From NCBI GenBank assembly GCA_045646365.1, contig JAZRKP010000084.1, positions 1 through 64,000 on the forward strand: 64,000 nucleotides of DNA, read 5' to 3'. Shown in pieces: positions 8,597-18,699 of this stretch (position 1 is its first letter; each line of letters starts with the position of its first letter). Source of the DNA: SIG454 sp045646365. Lineage in GTDB: Bacteria; Bacillota; Clostridia; Monoglobales; Monoglobaceae. The notes under the pieces are model-generated. The model made no database searches and was not told where the DNA came from. It saw only the letters and a program-made list of their open reading frames with translations. The position numbers were made by a program, and so were the translations under genes.

Positions 8597-10699
8597 TTAA
8601 TCTATTGTATATGATGCAATAAGCGGCATATAAGTATTTTTATTCCAATAACAAATCATAATTTTTTCTGCATTAGGAATAACGCTGAAATCTCTTTCAA
8701 TTTCATCACCAAAATAAACACTTCCACCATTTGCAGGCATATATTCAGCAGATGTTAAAACTCCTCCAACATATTGACCAACAATAACAAGTCCCGGATA
8801 ATCACTCTCCAAATCAAATCCGCTTAATGTTATATTAATCGTATCTCCTGATGCAAGCTGACTCATTTTTGAAACATCAATTCCATTTTTTGTAACGGTC
8901 ATTGCAGGTATTGTGCTTTTAAGGGCAAAGCTTTTAGAAACAGGTTCTTTCGGACCGTTTGAATAGTTTGTATAAATCGTATAACTTCCTGCAAGACGTT
9001 CAACAGGGAATTTAAATAAATATCCGCCGCTTATGTCGGCAGTTGATTGAGAAACCATCAGTATCTCATCCGCATCAAGTCCGGTCTTCAGTGTTGAACC
9101 AGGTCTTGTCACAAGAACGGAAACCGAAGAGTTCTCAATGCCAACATTTCCGGAATAGGATATTTCCCCTGTATTATAATCAGCAACAAGGATTGCCCCA
9201 TCCGCTGTCCCATACTCATTTTCAAGAGCAAATAATTTCTGCGGAACATAGAACCGTCCCTCAATGTAAAGAGCAATTTCTCCGTCAAGTTCAACAGGGA
9301 TTCCCTGAATATTGGCTCTTGATGCATTTCTCTTGATTGTTATTTCTTTATCGTTGAATGTAAATATTTCCGTTTCAGTATTATAAGTCCCCTGATTTGT
9401 AACATCGACAAATAATTTGCCCGTAACCGTATCAAGATTAATCCCAATTAAAGATGTAAGATATTTAGGAATATCAATATTATTTATAACATTAACTGCA
9501 TCGCCTGGGTAATCAGAAGAAAATGTTCCGTATGTGTTATAAAAATCAGATGCGACTTCATCTGCCTTATCAGAATCTATTCCTGTCGGATACGGAACCC
9601 CCTCAGGTAAGTACATAAATACTCCGCCATTTCTTGCAGTGTGACCATCTGTTTGCCATGTAATCAATTCAGAATCAATTCCAAGCTGAATTTCATCAAC
9701 GATTGTATCTATCTTCGAATAATCGTATGAAAGTCCGCCTGTATCGTGGTCAGGAGCGATTATTACAACTGTATCATTTCTTCCTTTTGCAAACTCTATT
9801 GCAATCTTGCAAGCCTCATCAAAAGCAAGATATTCGCTGACCATATTAACTGCATTATTGGCATGTCCGCCACCATCAACAGCACTACCCTCAACCATTA
9901 AGAAAAATCCATTTTTGTTTCCGTCATTAAGTGCAGTTATAGCTGCCTTTGTAAGTTCCGCAAGATTCGGTGTAGTCGCCTTACGTTCAACATCATAATA
10001 TGCCGCAGGAAGCTTACCCCAAATTCTGTCGCCCGCCTTAACGTTGTTAAGAGCAGATTTATCCTTAATAATTTTATAACCTCTGTCTAAAAGAGCAGAA
10101 TCTGTAAACCATTCCTGATTACTGAAAGCAGAATGTGTATTACCTAAAACAACATCTATGCCCTGATTAACAATCTGTTCTGACATTGTTGTCATATTTG
10201 CTCTTGAAATATCGTGTGCCGAAAATGCAGCAGGCGTTGCATTTGTCCACTCATAGGTAACAACAATACCTGTATTCTTTCCCATATCCTGACAAGCCTC
10301 TAAAATATTTGCATGAGGTTTTGCCTGAGGGTCAATACCTATATACCCGTTATTCGTTTTGTAACCGCTTGACAAAGCTGTCCCGGAAGCTGCAGAATCG
10401 GTAACAGAACTGTTTGCAGAATACGTGGTTTCCGCCCCAACAAGGTAATCTTTAAGAAACATTTCACCTTTTTCAACAGGTGTAACATTCGGATATTTTG
10501 TTTTGTCAAATCCACCATCCCGTTTAACGGCGTCAGCAAGATAAAACGGTGCCATTGCTCCACCATCAGGAATCATAAAAATAATATTTTTAATTTGAGG
10601 TGCGAGTGGTGCAGGTGCAGCAGATACTGAAAATGATGTTGCAAAAATCATTGCGAGCATAAGCGTTACCGAAATTAACTTTCTCGTTGTTTTATTCAT
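8597..10699 (-). CDS. Secreted alkaline phosphatase with C-terminal surface-tag region
   Basis: The start is taken as the ATG at 10699 because AGGAGAG lies just upstream; an in-frame ATG at 10720 lacks a site. From 10699 there are 700 residues: a signal peptide (about 1-28, ending SVSAAPA), then an alkaline phosphatase domain with metal-binding Asp45 in MIPDGGAM and nucleophile Ser102 in TDSAASGTAL. After about residue 450 comes a copper-amine-oxidase-N-like stalk (GIPVELDG, GRFYVPQKLF) and then beta-rich sequence ending IMICYWNKNTYMPLIASY, the C-terminal signature shared with other secreted proteins in this window. It probably removes phosphate from surface-bound substrates outside the cell. 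A phosphatase inside a glycan operon is notable. Confidence 0.85.
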   Translation of the reverse strand: MNKTTRKLISVTLMLAMIFATSFSVSAAPAPLAPQIKNIIFMIPDGGAMAPFYLADAVKRDGGFDKTKYPNVTPVEKGEMFLKDYLVGAETTYSANSSVTDSAASGTALSSGYKTNNGYIGIDPQAKPHANILEACQDMGKNTGIVVTYEWTNATPAAFSAHDISRANMTTMSEQIVNQGIDVVLGNTHSAFSNQEWFTDSALLDRGYKIIKDKSALNNVKAGDRIWGKLPAAYYDVERKATTPNLAELTKAAITALNDGNKNGFFLMVEGSAVDGGGHANNAVNMVSEYLAFDEACKIAIEFAKGRNDTVVIIAPDHDTGGLSYDYSKIDTIVDEIQLGIDSELITWQTDGHTARNGGVFMYLPEGVPYPTGIDSDKADEVASDFYNTYGTFSSDYPGDAVNVINNIDIPKYLTSLIGINLDTVTGKLFVDVTNQGTYNTETEIFTFNDKEITIKRNASRANIQGIPVELDGEIALYIEGRFYVPQKLFALENEYGTADGAILVADYNTGEISYSGNVGIENSSVSVLVTRPGSTLKTGLDADEILMVSQSTADISGGYLFKFPVERLAGSYTIYTNYSNGPKEPVSKSFALKSTIPAMTVTKNGIDVSKMSQLASGDTINITLSGFDLESDYPGLVIVGQYVGGVLTSAEYMPANGGSVYFGDEIERDFSVIPNAEKIMICYWNKNTYMPLIASYTID

Positions 10700-10720
10700 A
10701 ATAATTCTCTCCTGTTTCAA

Positions 10721-10747
10721 TGAGGCCTTGCTTTATGCAAAGCCTCA
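10721..10747. terminator. Intergenic stem-loop upstream of phosphatase gene
   Basis: Arms TGAGGCCTTGC (10721-10731) and GCAAAGCCTCA (10737-10747) pair over 11 bp with one G-U pair and a 5-nt loop. It lies between the GLUG-module gene and the phosphatase ribosome binding site. There is no T-run on the minus strand, so RNA processing or stabilisation is more likely than full termination. Confidence 0.6.
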
Positions 10748-10761
10748 TACTTATTTAAATT

Positions 10762-13512
10762 TTATTGAAATGTATACCCCTCAACATTTGCAATTGGTCT
10801 AATACTTGTCAAAGAATCCCAAACAAAGATTTTTGCGTTTGTTGCACCGTCTGCAGGGATTATTTCTGTTGCAGAGATAACGCCCGCTTTAAGAGTGATC
10901 GGATTTGCAATTATTAAAGCTCCGTTTTCTTCATATTGAGCAATAAACGCAAGTGCATCTGTTGCGGAAATAATTACAGCTTCGGAATTATTTAAACCTA
11001 CAAATGTTCCTTCTGAATTACTGTACGTTCCGTCAAGTTTTTTATAAACCATTGAATCATTTTCTGTTGTTGGATATGCGTCAATTCCTATGCTCTGGTC
11101 ATAGATTATATCGCCTGCATTTTTGTTAATAAGATATGCAACTTCACCGTTTGCAAAGGCATCTGCGCTCTTTTGTTCTCCGAATCCGCCTGTTCCAGAT
11201 ACACCCGAGGATGCTAAATAATAACAATTTTCTGCACTACCGTTAGAAATTTTGAAAGCATTTGTTGTAGCAGTTATGTTGCTATATGCAAAACAATTAT
11301 ATGCTTTGGCATCATATCCCATTGCAGATGCACGGACAACTCCTGTTACATCACCAACATAATAACAATTTGTCACTATGCAAGCACCATCACTTGTTAT
11401 ACCACCAACGAAACCGTCGTTTACAGAGATATTCCCTATTCCAACGCAGTTTGTTATCTTCGTATCATTTGAAGCAACGCCTACAAATAATGCAGACTGA
11501 TGTCCTGACATTATTGTTCCGTTATTCCCGGCTTTTATTGTAAGGTTTTTAATTTCGCCACCGTTGGCATATGAAACCAATCCCCACTGTGTTATTCCTG
11601 CAGCGCTATTTATTCCTGTTATTTCACAACCGTTACCGTCAAATGTTCCTGCATATTTATTATCTTTTGTTCCAATTGGCGTCCAGATAAATTCAGAGGA
11701 TACATCAATATTCTTTGTAAGAACTGCACAGATAGCCGGCTTTCCACCATTCACTTCAGTTCTGAAGTTTTTAAGTTCTGCAAAACTGCCTATTGTGTAA
11801 GGTTTTTCCGCACTTCCGTTTTCAGTATTATCATTTGTGTAGCTTATTTTATCTACGAAATAAACCGCATTATCATCTGTCTTAAATACAGGGTGACTAT
11901 CAACTCCGATTGTCTGACCGAAAGCATCGCCTAAAAGATATGCAACTTCACCATTTGCAAAAGCATCTGTGCTCTTTTCTACGCCATGACCACCTGTCCC
12001 CGCCTCTCCTTTTGAATATAAGAAATATGAATTACTTGTATTACTTTTTTGGGAAATTCTGAATGCGTGTGTTGTTGCCGTAATATTTCCGTATGCAAAA
12101 CAATTTGTCGCTACAGCTTTAAGCCCCATTGCTGTTATATTATGTGCTCCGGAAATATTACCAACATAATAACAATCCGTAACTACGCAATCACCATCGT
12201 ATGTAATACCGCCGATATAGCCCCAGCCTGAAACATTGCCGTAACCTGCACACTTTGTTATTTTTGTATCATTTGATGCAATACCTACAAGCAAAGCCGC
12301 CTGATGTCCTATTGAAACAGCAGCATCTGTTCCTGTGCTTACAGTAAGATTTTTTATTCCTCCACCATTGGTATAGGCAAATAGTCCCCATGCAGAAGTA
12401 TTAGATCCTGCACCATTTATGCCTGTTATAGTCTTTCCATTTCCGTCAAATGTTCCTGCATATTTGTTGGTTGATGTTCCGATTGGCGTCCAGTTACCTG
12501 ATAACTTAATATCTGCCCCAAGTTTTGCGTTAAGGCTCACATTTCCATTATTAACAAGATTTCTGAAGTTTCCAAGAGCTGATGCAGATGCTATTGTATA
12601 CGGTTTTTCAATTGAACCATCTTCCGCATCTTTATTTCCGTATCCCCCGAGAGCATTTGTGTAAACAGCGTTACTTTCATTTCTGAACACTGGGTGACTA
12701 TCAACACCGATTGTCTGACCGAAGCTTTCACCTAAAAGGTATGCAACTTCACCGCTTGCGAAAGCTTCTGCATTCTTTTCTATACCGTAGCCGCCTGTTC
12801 CTGCATCTCCTTTTGAATATAAGAAATATGAATTACTTGTATTACTTTTTTGGGAAATTCTGAATGCGTGTGTTGTTGCCGTAATATTTCCGTATGCAAA
12901 ACAATTTGTCGCTACAGCTTTAAGCCCCATTGCTGTTATATTGTGTGCTCCGGAAATATTACCAACATAATAACAATCCGTAACTACGCAATCACCATCG
13001 TATGTAATACCGCCGATATATCCCCAACCTGAAACATCACCGTAACCTGCACACTTTGTTATCTTTGTGTCATTTGATGCAATACCTACAAGCAAAGCCG
13101 CCTGATGTCCTATTGAAACAGCAGCATCTGTCCCTGTGCTTACAGTAAGATTTTTTATTTCTCCACCGTTGGTATAGGCAAAGAGTCCCCATACAGAAGT
13201 ATTAGACCCTGCACCTTTTATGCCTGTTATAGTCTTTCCATTTCCGTCAAATGTTCCAGCATACTTATTTTCCGCTGTTCCGATTGGTGTCCACTGTCCT
13301 GCAACAATGTCACTGGTCAATGTTGCACAAGCCGTTGTTTCACCGCTGTTTACCTTATCACGAAAAGCAATAAGGTCATCTAAAGTTCCGATAAGATACG
13401 GACTTTCAACAGTTCCGTCACCTGTCATCGTCACATCCGCAAACGCTGTAAAACCGCCGAGGCACTGGATAATCAAACTGATTATTAGCGCCGAAATCAA
13501 TGTTTTTTTCAT
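10762..13512 (-). CDS. Secreted surface protein with three GLUG-like modules
   Basis: The start is taken at 13512, with AAAGGA eight bases upstream; an ATG at 13521 is too close to that site. The 916-residue product has a signal peptide (about 1-26), then three modules of about 265 residues. Each begins SPYLIGT-like, carries TPIGT..NKYAGTFDGNG, NLTV, CAGYG and NCF(A/V)YGNI segments, and ends EVAYLLG..FGQTIGVDSHPVF. The last about 90 residues end AKIFVWDSLTSIRPI, the shared C-terminal signature. The pattern suggests an elongated beta-solenoid for surface binding. No catalytic residues are recognised. Modules 1 and 2 are nearly identical in DNA over long stretches, indicating recent duplication or gene conversion. 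Confidence 0.8.
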   Translation of the reverse strand: MKKTLISALIISLIIQCLGGFTAFADVTMTGDGTVESPYLIGTLDDLIAFRDKVNSGETTACATLTSDIVAGQWTPIGTAENKYAGTFDGNGKTITGIKGAGSNTSVWGLFAYTNGGEIKNLTVSTGTDAAVSIGHQAALLVGIASNDTKITKCAGYGDVSGWGYIGGITYDGDCVVTDCYYVGNISGAHNITAMGLKAVATNCFAYGNITATTHAFRISQKSNTSNSYFLYSKGDAGTGGYGIEKNAEAFASGEVAYLLGESFGQTIGVDSHPVFRNESNAVYTNALGGYGNKDAEDGSIEKPYTIASASALGNFRNLVNNGNVSLNAKLGADIKLSGNWTPIGTSTNKYAGTFDGNGKTITGINGAGSNTSAWGLFAYTNGGGIKNLTVSTGTDAAVSIGHQAALLVGIASNDTKITKCAGYGNVSGWGYIGGITYDGDCVVTDCYYVGNISGAHNITAMGLKAVATNCFAYGNITATTHAFRISQKSNTSNSYFLYSKGEAGTGGHGVEKSTDAFANGEVAYLLGDAFGQTIGVDSHPVFKTDDNAVYFVDKISYTNDNTENGSAEKPYTIGSFAELKNFRTEVNGGKPAICAVLTKNIDVSSEFIWTPIGTKDNKYAGTFDGNGCEITGINSAAGITQWGLVSYANGGEIKNLTIKAGNNGTIMSGHQSALFVGVASNDTKITNCVGIGNISVNDGFVGGITSDGACIVTNCYYVGDVTGVVRASAMGYDAKAYNCFAYSNITATTNAFKISNGSAENCYYLASSGVSGTGGFGEQKSADAFANGEVAYLINKNAGDIIYDQSIGIDAYPTTENDSMVYKKLDGTYSNSEGTFVGLNNSEAVIISATDALAFIAQYEENGALIIANPITLKAGVISATEIIPADGATNAKIFVWDSLTSIRPIANVEGYTFQ
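12009..12464 (-). repeat. Direct repeat unit, module 2 of GLUG-like gene
   Basis: This segment is nearly identical to 12810-13265, offset by exactly 801 bp (267 codons). Differences are scattered single bases, so copies diverged recently or are kept alike by gene conversion. Confidence 0.8.
12810..13265 (-). repeat. Direct repeat unit, module 1 of GLUG-like gene
   Basis: Partner of the segment at 12009-12464, same strand, 801 bp apart. The third module of the same gene is clearly related in protein but much more diverged in DNA. Confidence 0.8.
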
Positions 13513-13534
13513 AAAAATCATCCTTTCTTATTTA

Positions 13535-13556
13535 TTTAAATTCTTACGAATTTAAA
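13535..13556. terminator. Short intergenic stem-loop
   Basis: The sequence TTTAAATTC-TTAC-GAATTTAAA forms a 9-bp stem with a 4-nt loop, between the two GLUG-module genes. It is all A-T except one pair, so weaker than the neighbouring intergenic stems. Confidence 0.5.
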
Positions 13557-13559
13557 GCG

Positions 13560-15926
13560 TTAATTATAAATTATAGGTTGGGTCAGCTTTACCTGAACAG
13601 GAAAATTCCAGATTAAAAGTTTTATTTCATCTGCACCTTCAAAACCGTTTGGCGAAACTGTTACAATTTTTGTTATATCTTCTCCGTCAACTCCCGAAAT
13701 TTTAACAGGAATATGTTTATATCCGGTCATCTTTTTAAATCCGTTTATATCTTTATATCCGGCAAGAACAACCGAAATTCTCAAATCTTGTTCCTTAGGA
13801 TTATAGCCTTTTATCGTCATTTCAAATTCTTGTCCATTTTTTATACTGCTAAAGTCGACACTGTCAGGGATTTCAACTTTTGTTATTACAGCCATATTTT
13901 TGTCCCATACTGTAAAATTCAGAACATAATTTTCGTAGAGCGTATTTTCTATTACATTTTGAATACTTTTATCGATGGTCAAAATATATTCATCAGGTAG
14001 CATTTGGCTTTCAAGGAGCATATTATATTCTGTTCCGTCGTCAGATAAAGAGCCTTCAAAATTAACGCTCTCGCCCGCAATAGTTTCAAGTTTAACTGCA
14101 TCGTTTATTGTTTCAGTTAAAATCCGGCTATTGAATAAAATACAGATTTCTTTTGTATATTTTGAAACCTTTGATTTATCTTTAATAACCACACCATCTT
14201 CACGCTTAAAGGAAACTTCTTTAATTTCCGGAATAGCGTATGTATTTACATATCCCTGTTTTCCTTTTTCAACTTTATTATAGGAATTGGCAAAATGTGG
14301 ATAATCTTCTTTTCCTAAGATTTGCCCATAGGCTTCGCCTAAAAGATATGCAACTTCACCACTTTTAAAGGCATCTTCCAACTTCTGTGTACCATAACCT
14401 ACTGTATTTACGCCCTCTACATTAAGGAAGAAACTATTTATGGATGTTTTATTGGTTATTTTAAAAGAACTGGTTTTGGCCTTAACTGTTCCGTATACAA
14501 AGCAGTTTGTCGCAACCGAATCATAGCCCATTGCCGAAATATCATGTACACCTTCAATATCCCCAACAAAATAACAATTTGTTACAACGCAATCGCCTTT
14601 ATACGTAATTCCACCAACATGAGCCCAGCTTGAATATATTTTTCCATATCCTGCACACTTGATTATTTCAGTGTCGCCCGAAGCTTTTGCAACAAACAAT
14701 GCTGACTCGTGGCCCAAATCGCCTGCTCCTCCATCCGCAGTTTTCAGCGTTAAATTTTTTATTATTCCGCCGTCAGTATGAGAAATAAAAGCCCATGCTG
14801 CTCCGGAGCCTTTAAGATTTGTTATTTCATAACCATTTCCGTCAAACACACCGGAATATTTATTTTGAGCATTTCCTATCGGTGACCATACACCCTCTGT
14901 TTCAACATTATCCATGAGAATCGCACAAGCAGTAAGTTCTCCGTTATTTACCTTATCACGGAACAACTTCAAAGTATCAAACGAATTTATCTGATAAGGA
15001 TTTTCCGGACTGCCGTCACCCTCTAAAATTATAGTCTCCTCATCGTCAGGTTCGTCCGGCTCTTCCGTTTTGTTTATATATGAATCGCCGTCCTGCACAA
15101 CAGTGTTCTCTGCTGTACGAAACACAGGATATTCATCGGTTCCTAAAGTCTGACCATATGATTCCCCTAAAAGAAATGCAACCTCTCCACTTGCAAAGGC
15201 TTCCGTACTTTTCTGTGTTCCATATCCAGCTTTCGTTGGTGCTTCAACTGATAAATAAAAGTTTTTATCACTGCTTGTTCCACTCCCATTTGCAACCTTA
15301 AAAAGTGTATCTGCGCTCTTTATATTACCATACACAAAACAGTTTGTTGCAACAGCGCCAAAGCCCATTCCAGTCACCCATCCTGTGCCGGATATGTTAC
15401 CAATAAAATAACAATCAGTCACTGTACAAGCCTCACGACAGGTTATTCCGCCAATCCATCCCCAGCTTGTTAAATTTCCATAACCTGCACATCTTTTTAT
15501 TTGAGTATTTCCCGATGCATAAACAACAAACAAAGCTGATTGATGTCCGAGGCTTAAACTACCGTTATTACCGGCTTTTATTGTTAGATTTTTTATAATC
15601 GCACCGTTTGTGTGTGCAAAAAATCCCCATTCATTCCCTGAACCTGTTATGCCGGTCAATTCATATCCGTCACCGTCAAATGTTCCTGAATACTTATTGC
15701 TCGAAGTACCAATAGGTGTCCACGCTCCAACTTCAATATTCGCCGTAAGCTTGGCACAAGCGGAAGTTTCCCCACCGTTAACCTTATTTCGAAATGCAAT
15801 AAGTTCGTCCAATGTTCCGATAAGATACGGATTTTCCGAACTTCCGTCACCACCTTCGGCATACACTGTTGCAAAAGAAATAGTGAATACAAGCACAAGG
15901 ATTAAAGGCAATATTCTTTTTTTCAC
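13560..15926 (-). CDS. Secreted surface protein with two GLUG-like modules and Ig-like end
   Basis: The 788-residue protein starts after GGAGGAG and has a signal peptide of about 23 residues ending TVYAEGG. Two modules of about 260 residues of the same kind as in the gene downstream follow, separated by a PDEPDDEETI acidic linker. Then comes an Ig-like region of about 110 residues with ITEVSFKRE-type beta strands, and a C-terminal region ending EIKLLIWNFPVQVKLTQPI, a diverged form of the shared signature. No catalytic motif is seen, so a binding or structural role at the cell surface is most likely. It lies between a one-module glycosidase and a three-module protein. Confidence 0.75.
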   Translation of the reverse strand: MKKRILPLILVLVFTISFATVYAEGGDGSSENPYLIGTLDELIAFRNKVNGGETSACAKLTANIEVGAWTPIGTSSNKYSGTFDGDGYELTGITGSGNEWGFFAHTNGAIIKNLTIKAGNNGSLSLGHQSALFVVYASGNTQIKRCAGYGNLTSWGWIGGITCREACTVTDCYFIGNISGTGWVTGMGFGAVATNCFVYGNIKSADTLFKVANGSGTSSDKNFYLSVEAPTKAGYGTQKSTEAFASGEVAFLLGESYGQTLGTDEYPVFRTAENTVVQDGDSYINKTEEPDEPDDEETIILEGDGSPENPYQINSFDTLKLFRDKVNNGELTACAILMDNVETEGVWSPIGNAQNKYSGVFDGNGYEITNLKGSGAAWAFISHTDGGIIKNLTLKTADGGAGDLGHESALFVAKASGDTEIIKCAGYGKIYSSWAHVGGITYKGDCVVTNCYFVGDIEGVHDISAMGYDSVATNCFVYGTVKAKTSSFKITNKTSINSFFLNVEGVNTVGYGTQKLEDAFKSGEVAYLLGEAYGQILGKEDYPHFANSYNKVEKGKQGYVNTYAIPEIKEVSFKREDGVVIKDKSKVSKYTKEICILFNSRILTETINDAVKLETIAGESVNFEGSLSDDGTEYNMLLESQMLPDEYILTIDKSIQNVIENTLYENYVLNFTVWDKNMAVITKVEIPDSVDFSSIKNGQEFEMTIKGYNPKEQDLRISVVLAGYKDINGFKKMTGYKHIPVKISGVDGEDITKIVTVSPNGFEGADEIKLLIWNFPVQVKLTQPIIYN

Positions 15927-15947
15927 ATTTATCTCCTCCTTCCAATT

Positions 15948-18686
15948 TTACAGGCTTTCAAGCAATGGAATCATTGTTATTAAATCTCTCCAGAAATATG
16001 CTTTTATTTTGCCGATTTCCTCGATAATAACTTTATTATTTTCCGATAAGAATTGAGGGTACTGGTCATTCCCCAATTTCTGACCGAATGTTTCTCCCAA
16101 AATATAAGCTAACTCACCACTTGAAAAAGCCTCTTCATTTTTTTGAGTCCCATATCCGCCTGTGCCTTCTTTACCATTAGACGATAAATAATAACAATTA
16201 ACTGCACTTCCGTTTGAGACTTTGAAAGCATTTATATCCGCGATTATATCACCATATACAAAGCAATTTTCTGCTTTAGCATTATAACCCATTCCTGAAA
16301 CCCACGAAAGACCGTTTATATTTCCGACAAAATAACTGTCTTTAACACTGCATTCTCCCTGACAGGTTATTCCGCCGACATATCCATAACTGTTCAGGTT
16401 TCCATAACCTGCACACTTTGTAACTTTTGTATCTCCTGATGCGATTGCGATAAGCATTGCTGACTGGTGCCCGAGACTCAGATTCCCTTCGTTGCCTGCT
16501 TTAAGCGTAAGATTTTTAATCTCACCGCCATTGGTATATCCAAAAAATCCCCATTGATTTCCTTTTCCGTTTAGCTCTGTTATTTCGTATCCATTTCCGT
16601 CAAATACACCACAATACTTATTTGTTTCTGTTCCAATAGGATTCCACTGTGCATTATTCAAATCTATATCCGAAACAAGCATAGCGCAGGCGGAAGTTTC
16701 TCCGTTATTAACCTTATTACGAAAAGTAAGAAGCTCGTCATATGTTCCTATTAAATACGGATTTTCATAGCTTCCGTTACCTGTGTCATAATTCGGTATT
16801 TTATGTTTTATAATTTCAGCGTTGGCATTTACAAGCTTTCCCGGAATTTTAGAATATTGAACTTTATAAGGAATGTTTGCAGACACAGATACATCAAAAA
16901 TTTCTACTCCTTTTAGTTCATCTTCTGTATATTGCCCTATAAGCACTTTTCCGCTTTGAGGCGTAGTTGACATTATTTCAGCATAATTATCAATAATTTC
17001 TATATAAGACGCTTTCTCTATCTTATAATTTCCAAGCATACCTTTTACATATGTTACATTTCCGTCAAGCTGTATGCCGAATTTCCCGTTTTCCGAATAA
17101 AGTGTTTTTGCATTTCCGTAAAAATCATATACAATCAAACTATCAGCGTTACACTCTATAACAGCTGGCATTGTCGTATCTGCGAAAAATGCGGTTATAT
17201 CTTCTCCATCACTATGAACAAAATCACAAGCCGCAATTTTACCCTTTTCATCAGGGAAGTGGACTGCACCTTTTCCTTTAGCATCTGCCAAAAGGCTATT
17301 CATTGCAGAAAGTGCAATATATGATTTTTTTGCACTAAGTGCAACTCCTGTTTCTGACAGTTCGTCAAGCTGAGCCTGGACTATACCAAAATTGTGCTCA
17401 GCATTTTCTGAATTACGAACAGGCGGTTCTGCTGACAAATCATACTTATTTGTAAGGTTATAAACCGACATTGATTCTGCATATCCTCCTGCCATAACCT
17501 GAAGATATTCTTTAACCATAATATTAGCCTGGTCTATTTCGCTCACTGCCGTTTCACTTTCTCCTGTATACCAGCCATATTCCGTTATCCAGATTTTAAT
17601 ATCATTTCGTCCTAAACTATCCAGTAAATCACGATAATATTTAATTTGCTTTGGCATTTCATAAATATCTGTATGATATGAGTGGATTGTTATTGCGTCA
17701 ATTTCTGTATCTAAAAGCCCATTTTCAATCAAATCATTGAAATAACATTTTCCATAACTTTTATAATGTTCAAAGGATGTGTCATTACAATTTTTTACAC
17801 CAAAGATTTTACCCAATAAACACATATTGTTCGGGTTTGCAAGGCTAACCGCTCCTACGGAAATATTTTCATCATAATCTTTAATTGCTGATGCCGCTGC
17901 CTCTACAATATTAACATAAACGCTTGGTGTCATAAGGCTATTCATATTCGGCTCATTCCAGATTTCTGCTTTCCTTGCACCTGTTGCCCTCAACAGACCA
18001 ACACAATACTTTCCAAACTCCACAAGTGCTGTATCATCTGTCGGAGGGATATCTTTTCCGCCTGTATATTTAATGCAACCAAGATGCGGAATACTGATAT
18101 TTGATGAAAAATCATATTTCAAACTTTCCGTATTCACTCTATTAAGATACTCTATTCCCTCACAGCTATCATTGTTATGTGCATATTCAAGCCATCCAAC
18201 GGGATGGTCTCTGTACCCTCCTGCATTTACCTTATCTATAAGCATCATTTGTTCTTCAAGGGTATATTTATATGCATCAAAGTGACCTTGAAGCTGAAAC
18301 GCATTATTATGCTTTCCACTCATTACTCTTGAAAACACAGTTTTTGCTGTTTTAACTATTTCACCATTTTGATTTATAAGCTCAACCAAAAGGCTATATC
18401 CACCGTTTTTCAAATTGGAAAGCGCTATCCGTTTTTGTGTTACAGCATTTTCTGATAAGCTCCACATTGTTTCATTAGTGTCGTCACTTTTTACTGTATA
18501 TCTTGCAGTTAAGCCGGCAATATATCCATTAACAACAACAGAAAGCTCTATTTTTTCATCATCCGAAAATATATTTCCAGGGTTTTGAGAGGAAATCACT
18601 ATTTCCGTATCGGCACTAACTGTCAAACTTCCAAAACATACTGTTATACAAAAAACCGCAACAAACAACGAGACAAATTTTTCCAT
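15948..18686 (-). CDS. Secreted clan GH-A glycosidase with one GLUG-like module
   Basis: The start is placed at 18686 because AAGGAGA lies upstream; this avoids an overlap with the preceding gene. The 912-residue product has a signal peptide (about 1-25), a beta domain, then a TIM barrel with the clan GH-A pair: acid/base Glu245 in EIWNEPN and nucleophile Glu369 in IWITEYGW. A domain of about 150 residues follows, then one GLUG-like module (about 650-890) and the ending KIKAYFWRDLITMIPLLESL. The closest catalytic architecture is GH39/GH5-like. It would cut an extracellular polysaccharide while held at the surface. Linkage specificity is unknown. The protein is paralogous in catalytic domain to the gene at 23033. 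Confidence 0.8.
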   Translation of the reverse strand: MEKFVSLFVAVFCITVCFGSLTVSADTEIVISSQNPGNIFSDDEKIELSVVVNGYIAGLTARYTVKSDDTNETMWSLSENAVTQKRIALSNLKNGGYSLLVELINQNGEIVKTAKTVFSRVMSGKHNNAFQLQGHFDAYKYTLEEQMMLIDKVNAGGYRDHPVGWLEYAHNNDSCEGIEYLNRVNTESLKYDFSSNISIPHLGCIKYTGGKDIPPTDDTALVEFGKYCVGLLRATGARKAEIWNEPNMNSLMTPSVYVNIVEAAASAIKDYDENISVGAVSLANPNNMCLLGKIFGVKNCNDTSFEHYKSYGKCYFNDLIENGLLDTEIDAITIHSYHTDIYEMPKQIKYYRDLLDSLGRNDIKIWITEYGWYTGESETAVSEIDQANIMVKEYLQVMAGGYAESMSVYNLTNKYDLSAEPPVRNSENAEHNFGIVQAQLDELSETGVALSAKKSYIALSAMNSLLADAKGKGAVHFPDEKGKIAACDFVHSDGEDITAFFADTTMPAVIECNADSLIVYDFYGNAKTLYSENGKFGIQLDGNVTYVKGMLGNYKIEKASYIEIIDNYAEIMSTTPQSGKVLIGQYTEDELKGVEIFDVSVSANIPYKVQYSKIPGKLVNANAEIIKHKIPNYDTGNGSYENPYLIGTYDELLTFRNKVNNGETSACAMLVSDIDLNNAQWNPIGTETNKYCGVFDGNGYEITELNGKGNQWGFFGYTNGGEIKNLTLKAGNEGNLSLGHQSAMLIAIASGDTKVTKCAGYGNLNSYGYVGGITCQGECSVKDSYFVGNINGLSWVSGMGYNAKAENCFVYGDIIADINAFKVSNGSAVNCYYLSSNGKEGTGGYGTQKNEEAFSSGELAYILGETFGQKLGNDQYPQFLSENNKVIIEEIGKIKAYFWRDLITMIPLLESL

Positions 18687-18699
18687 AATATCTTCTCCT

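Noticed and set aside
10762..13265. Internal repeats considered as a CRISPR or satellite array
   Set aside because: Repeats keep the reading frame and encode protein modules; there are no short repeats with unique spacers.
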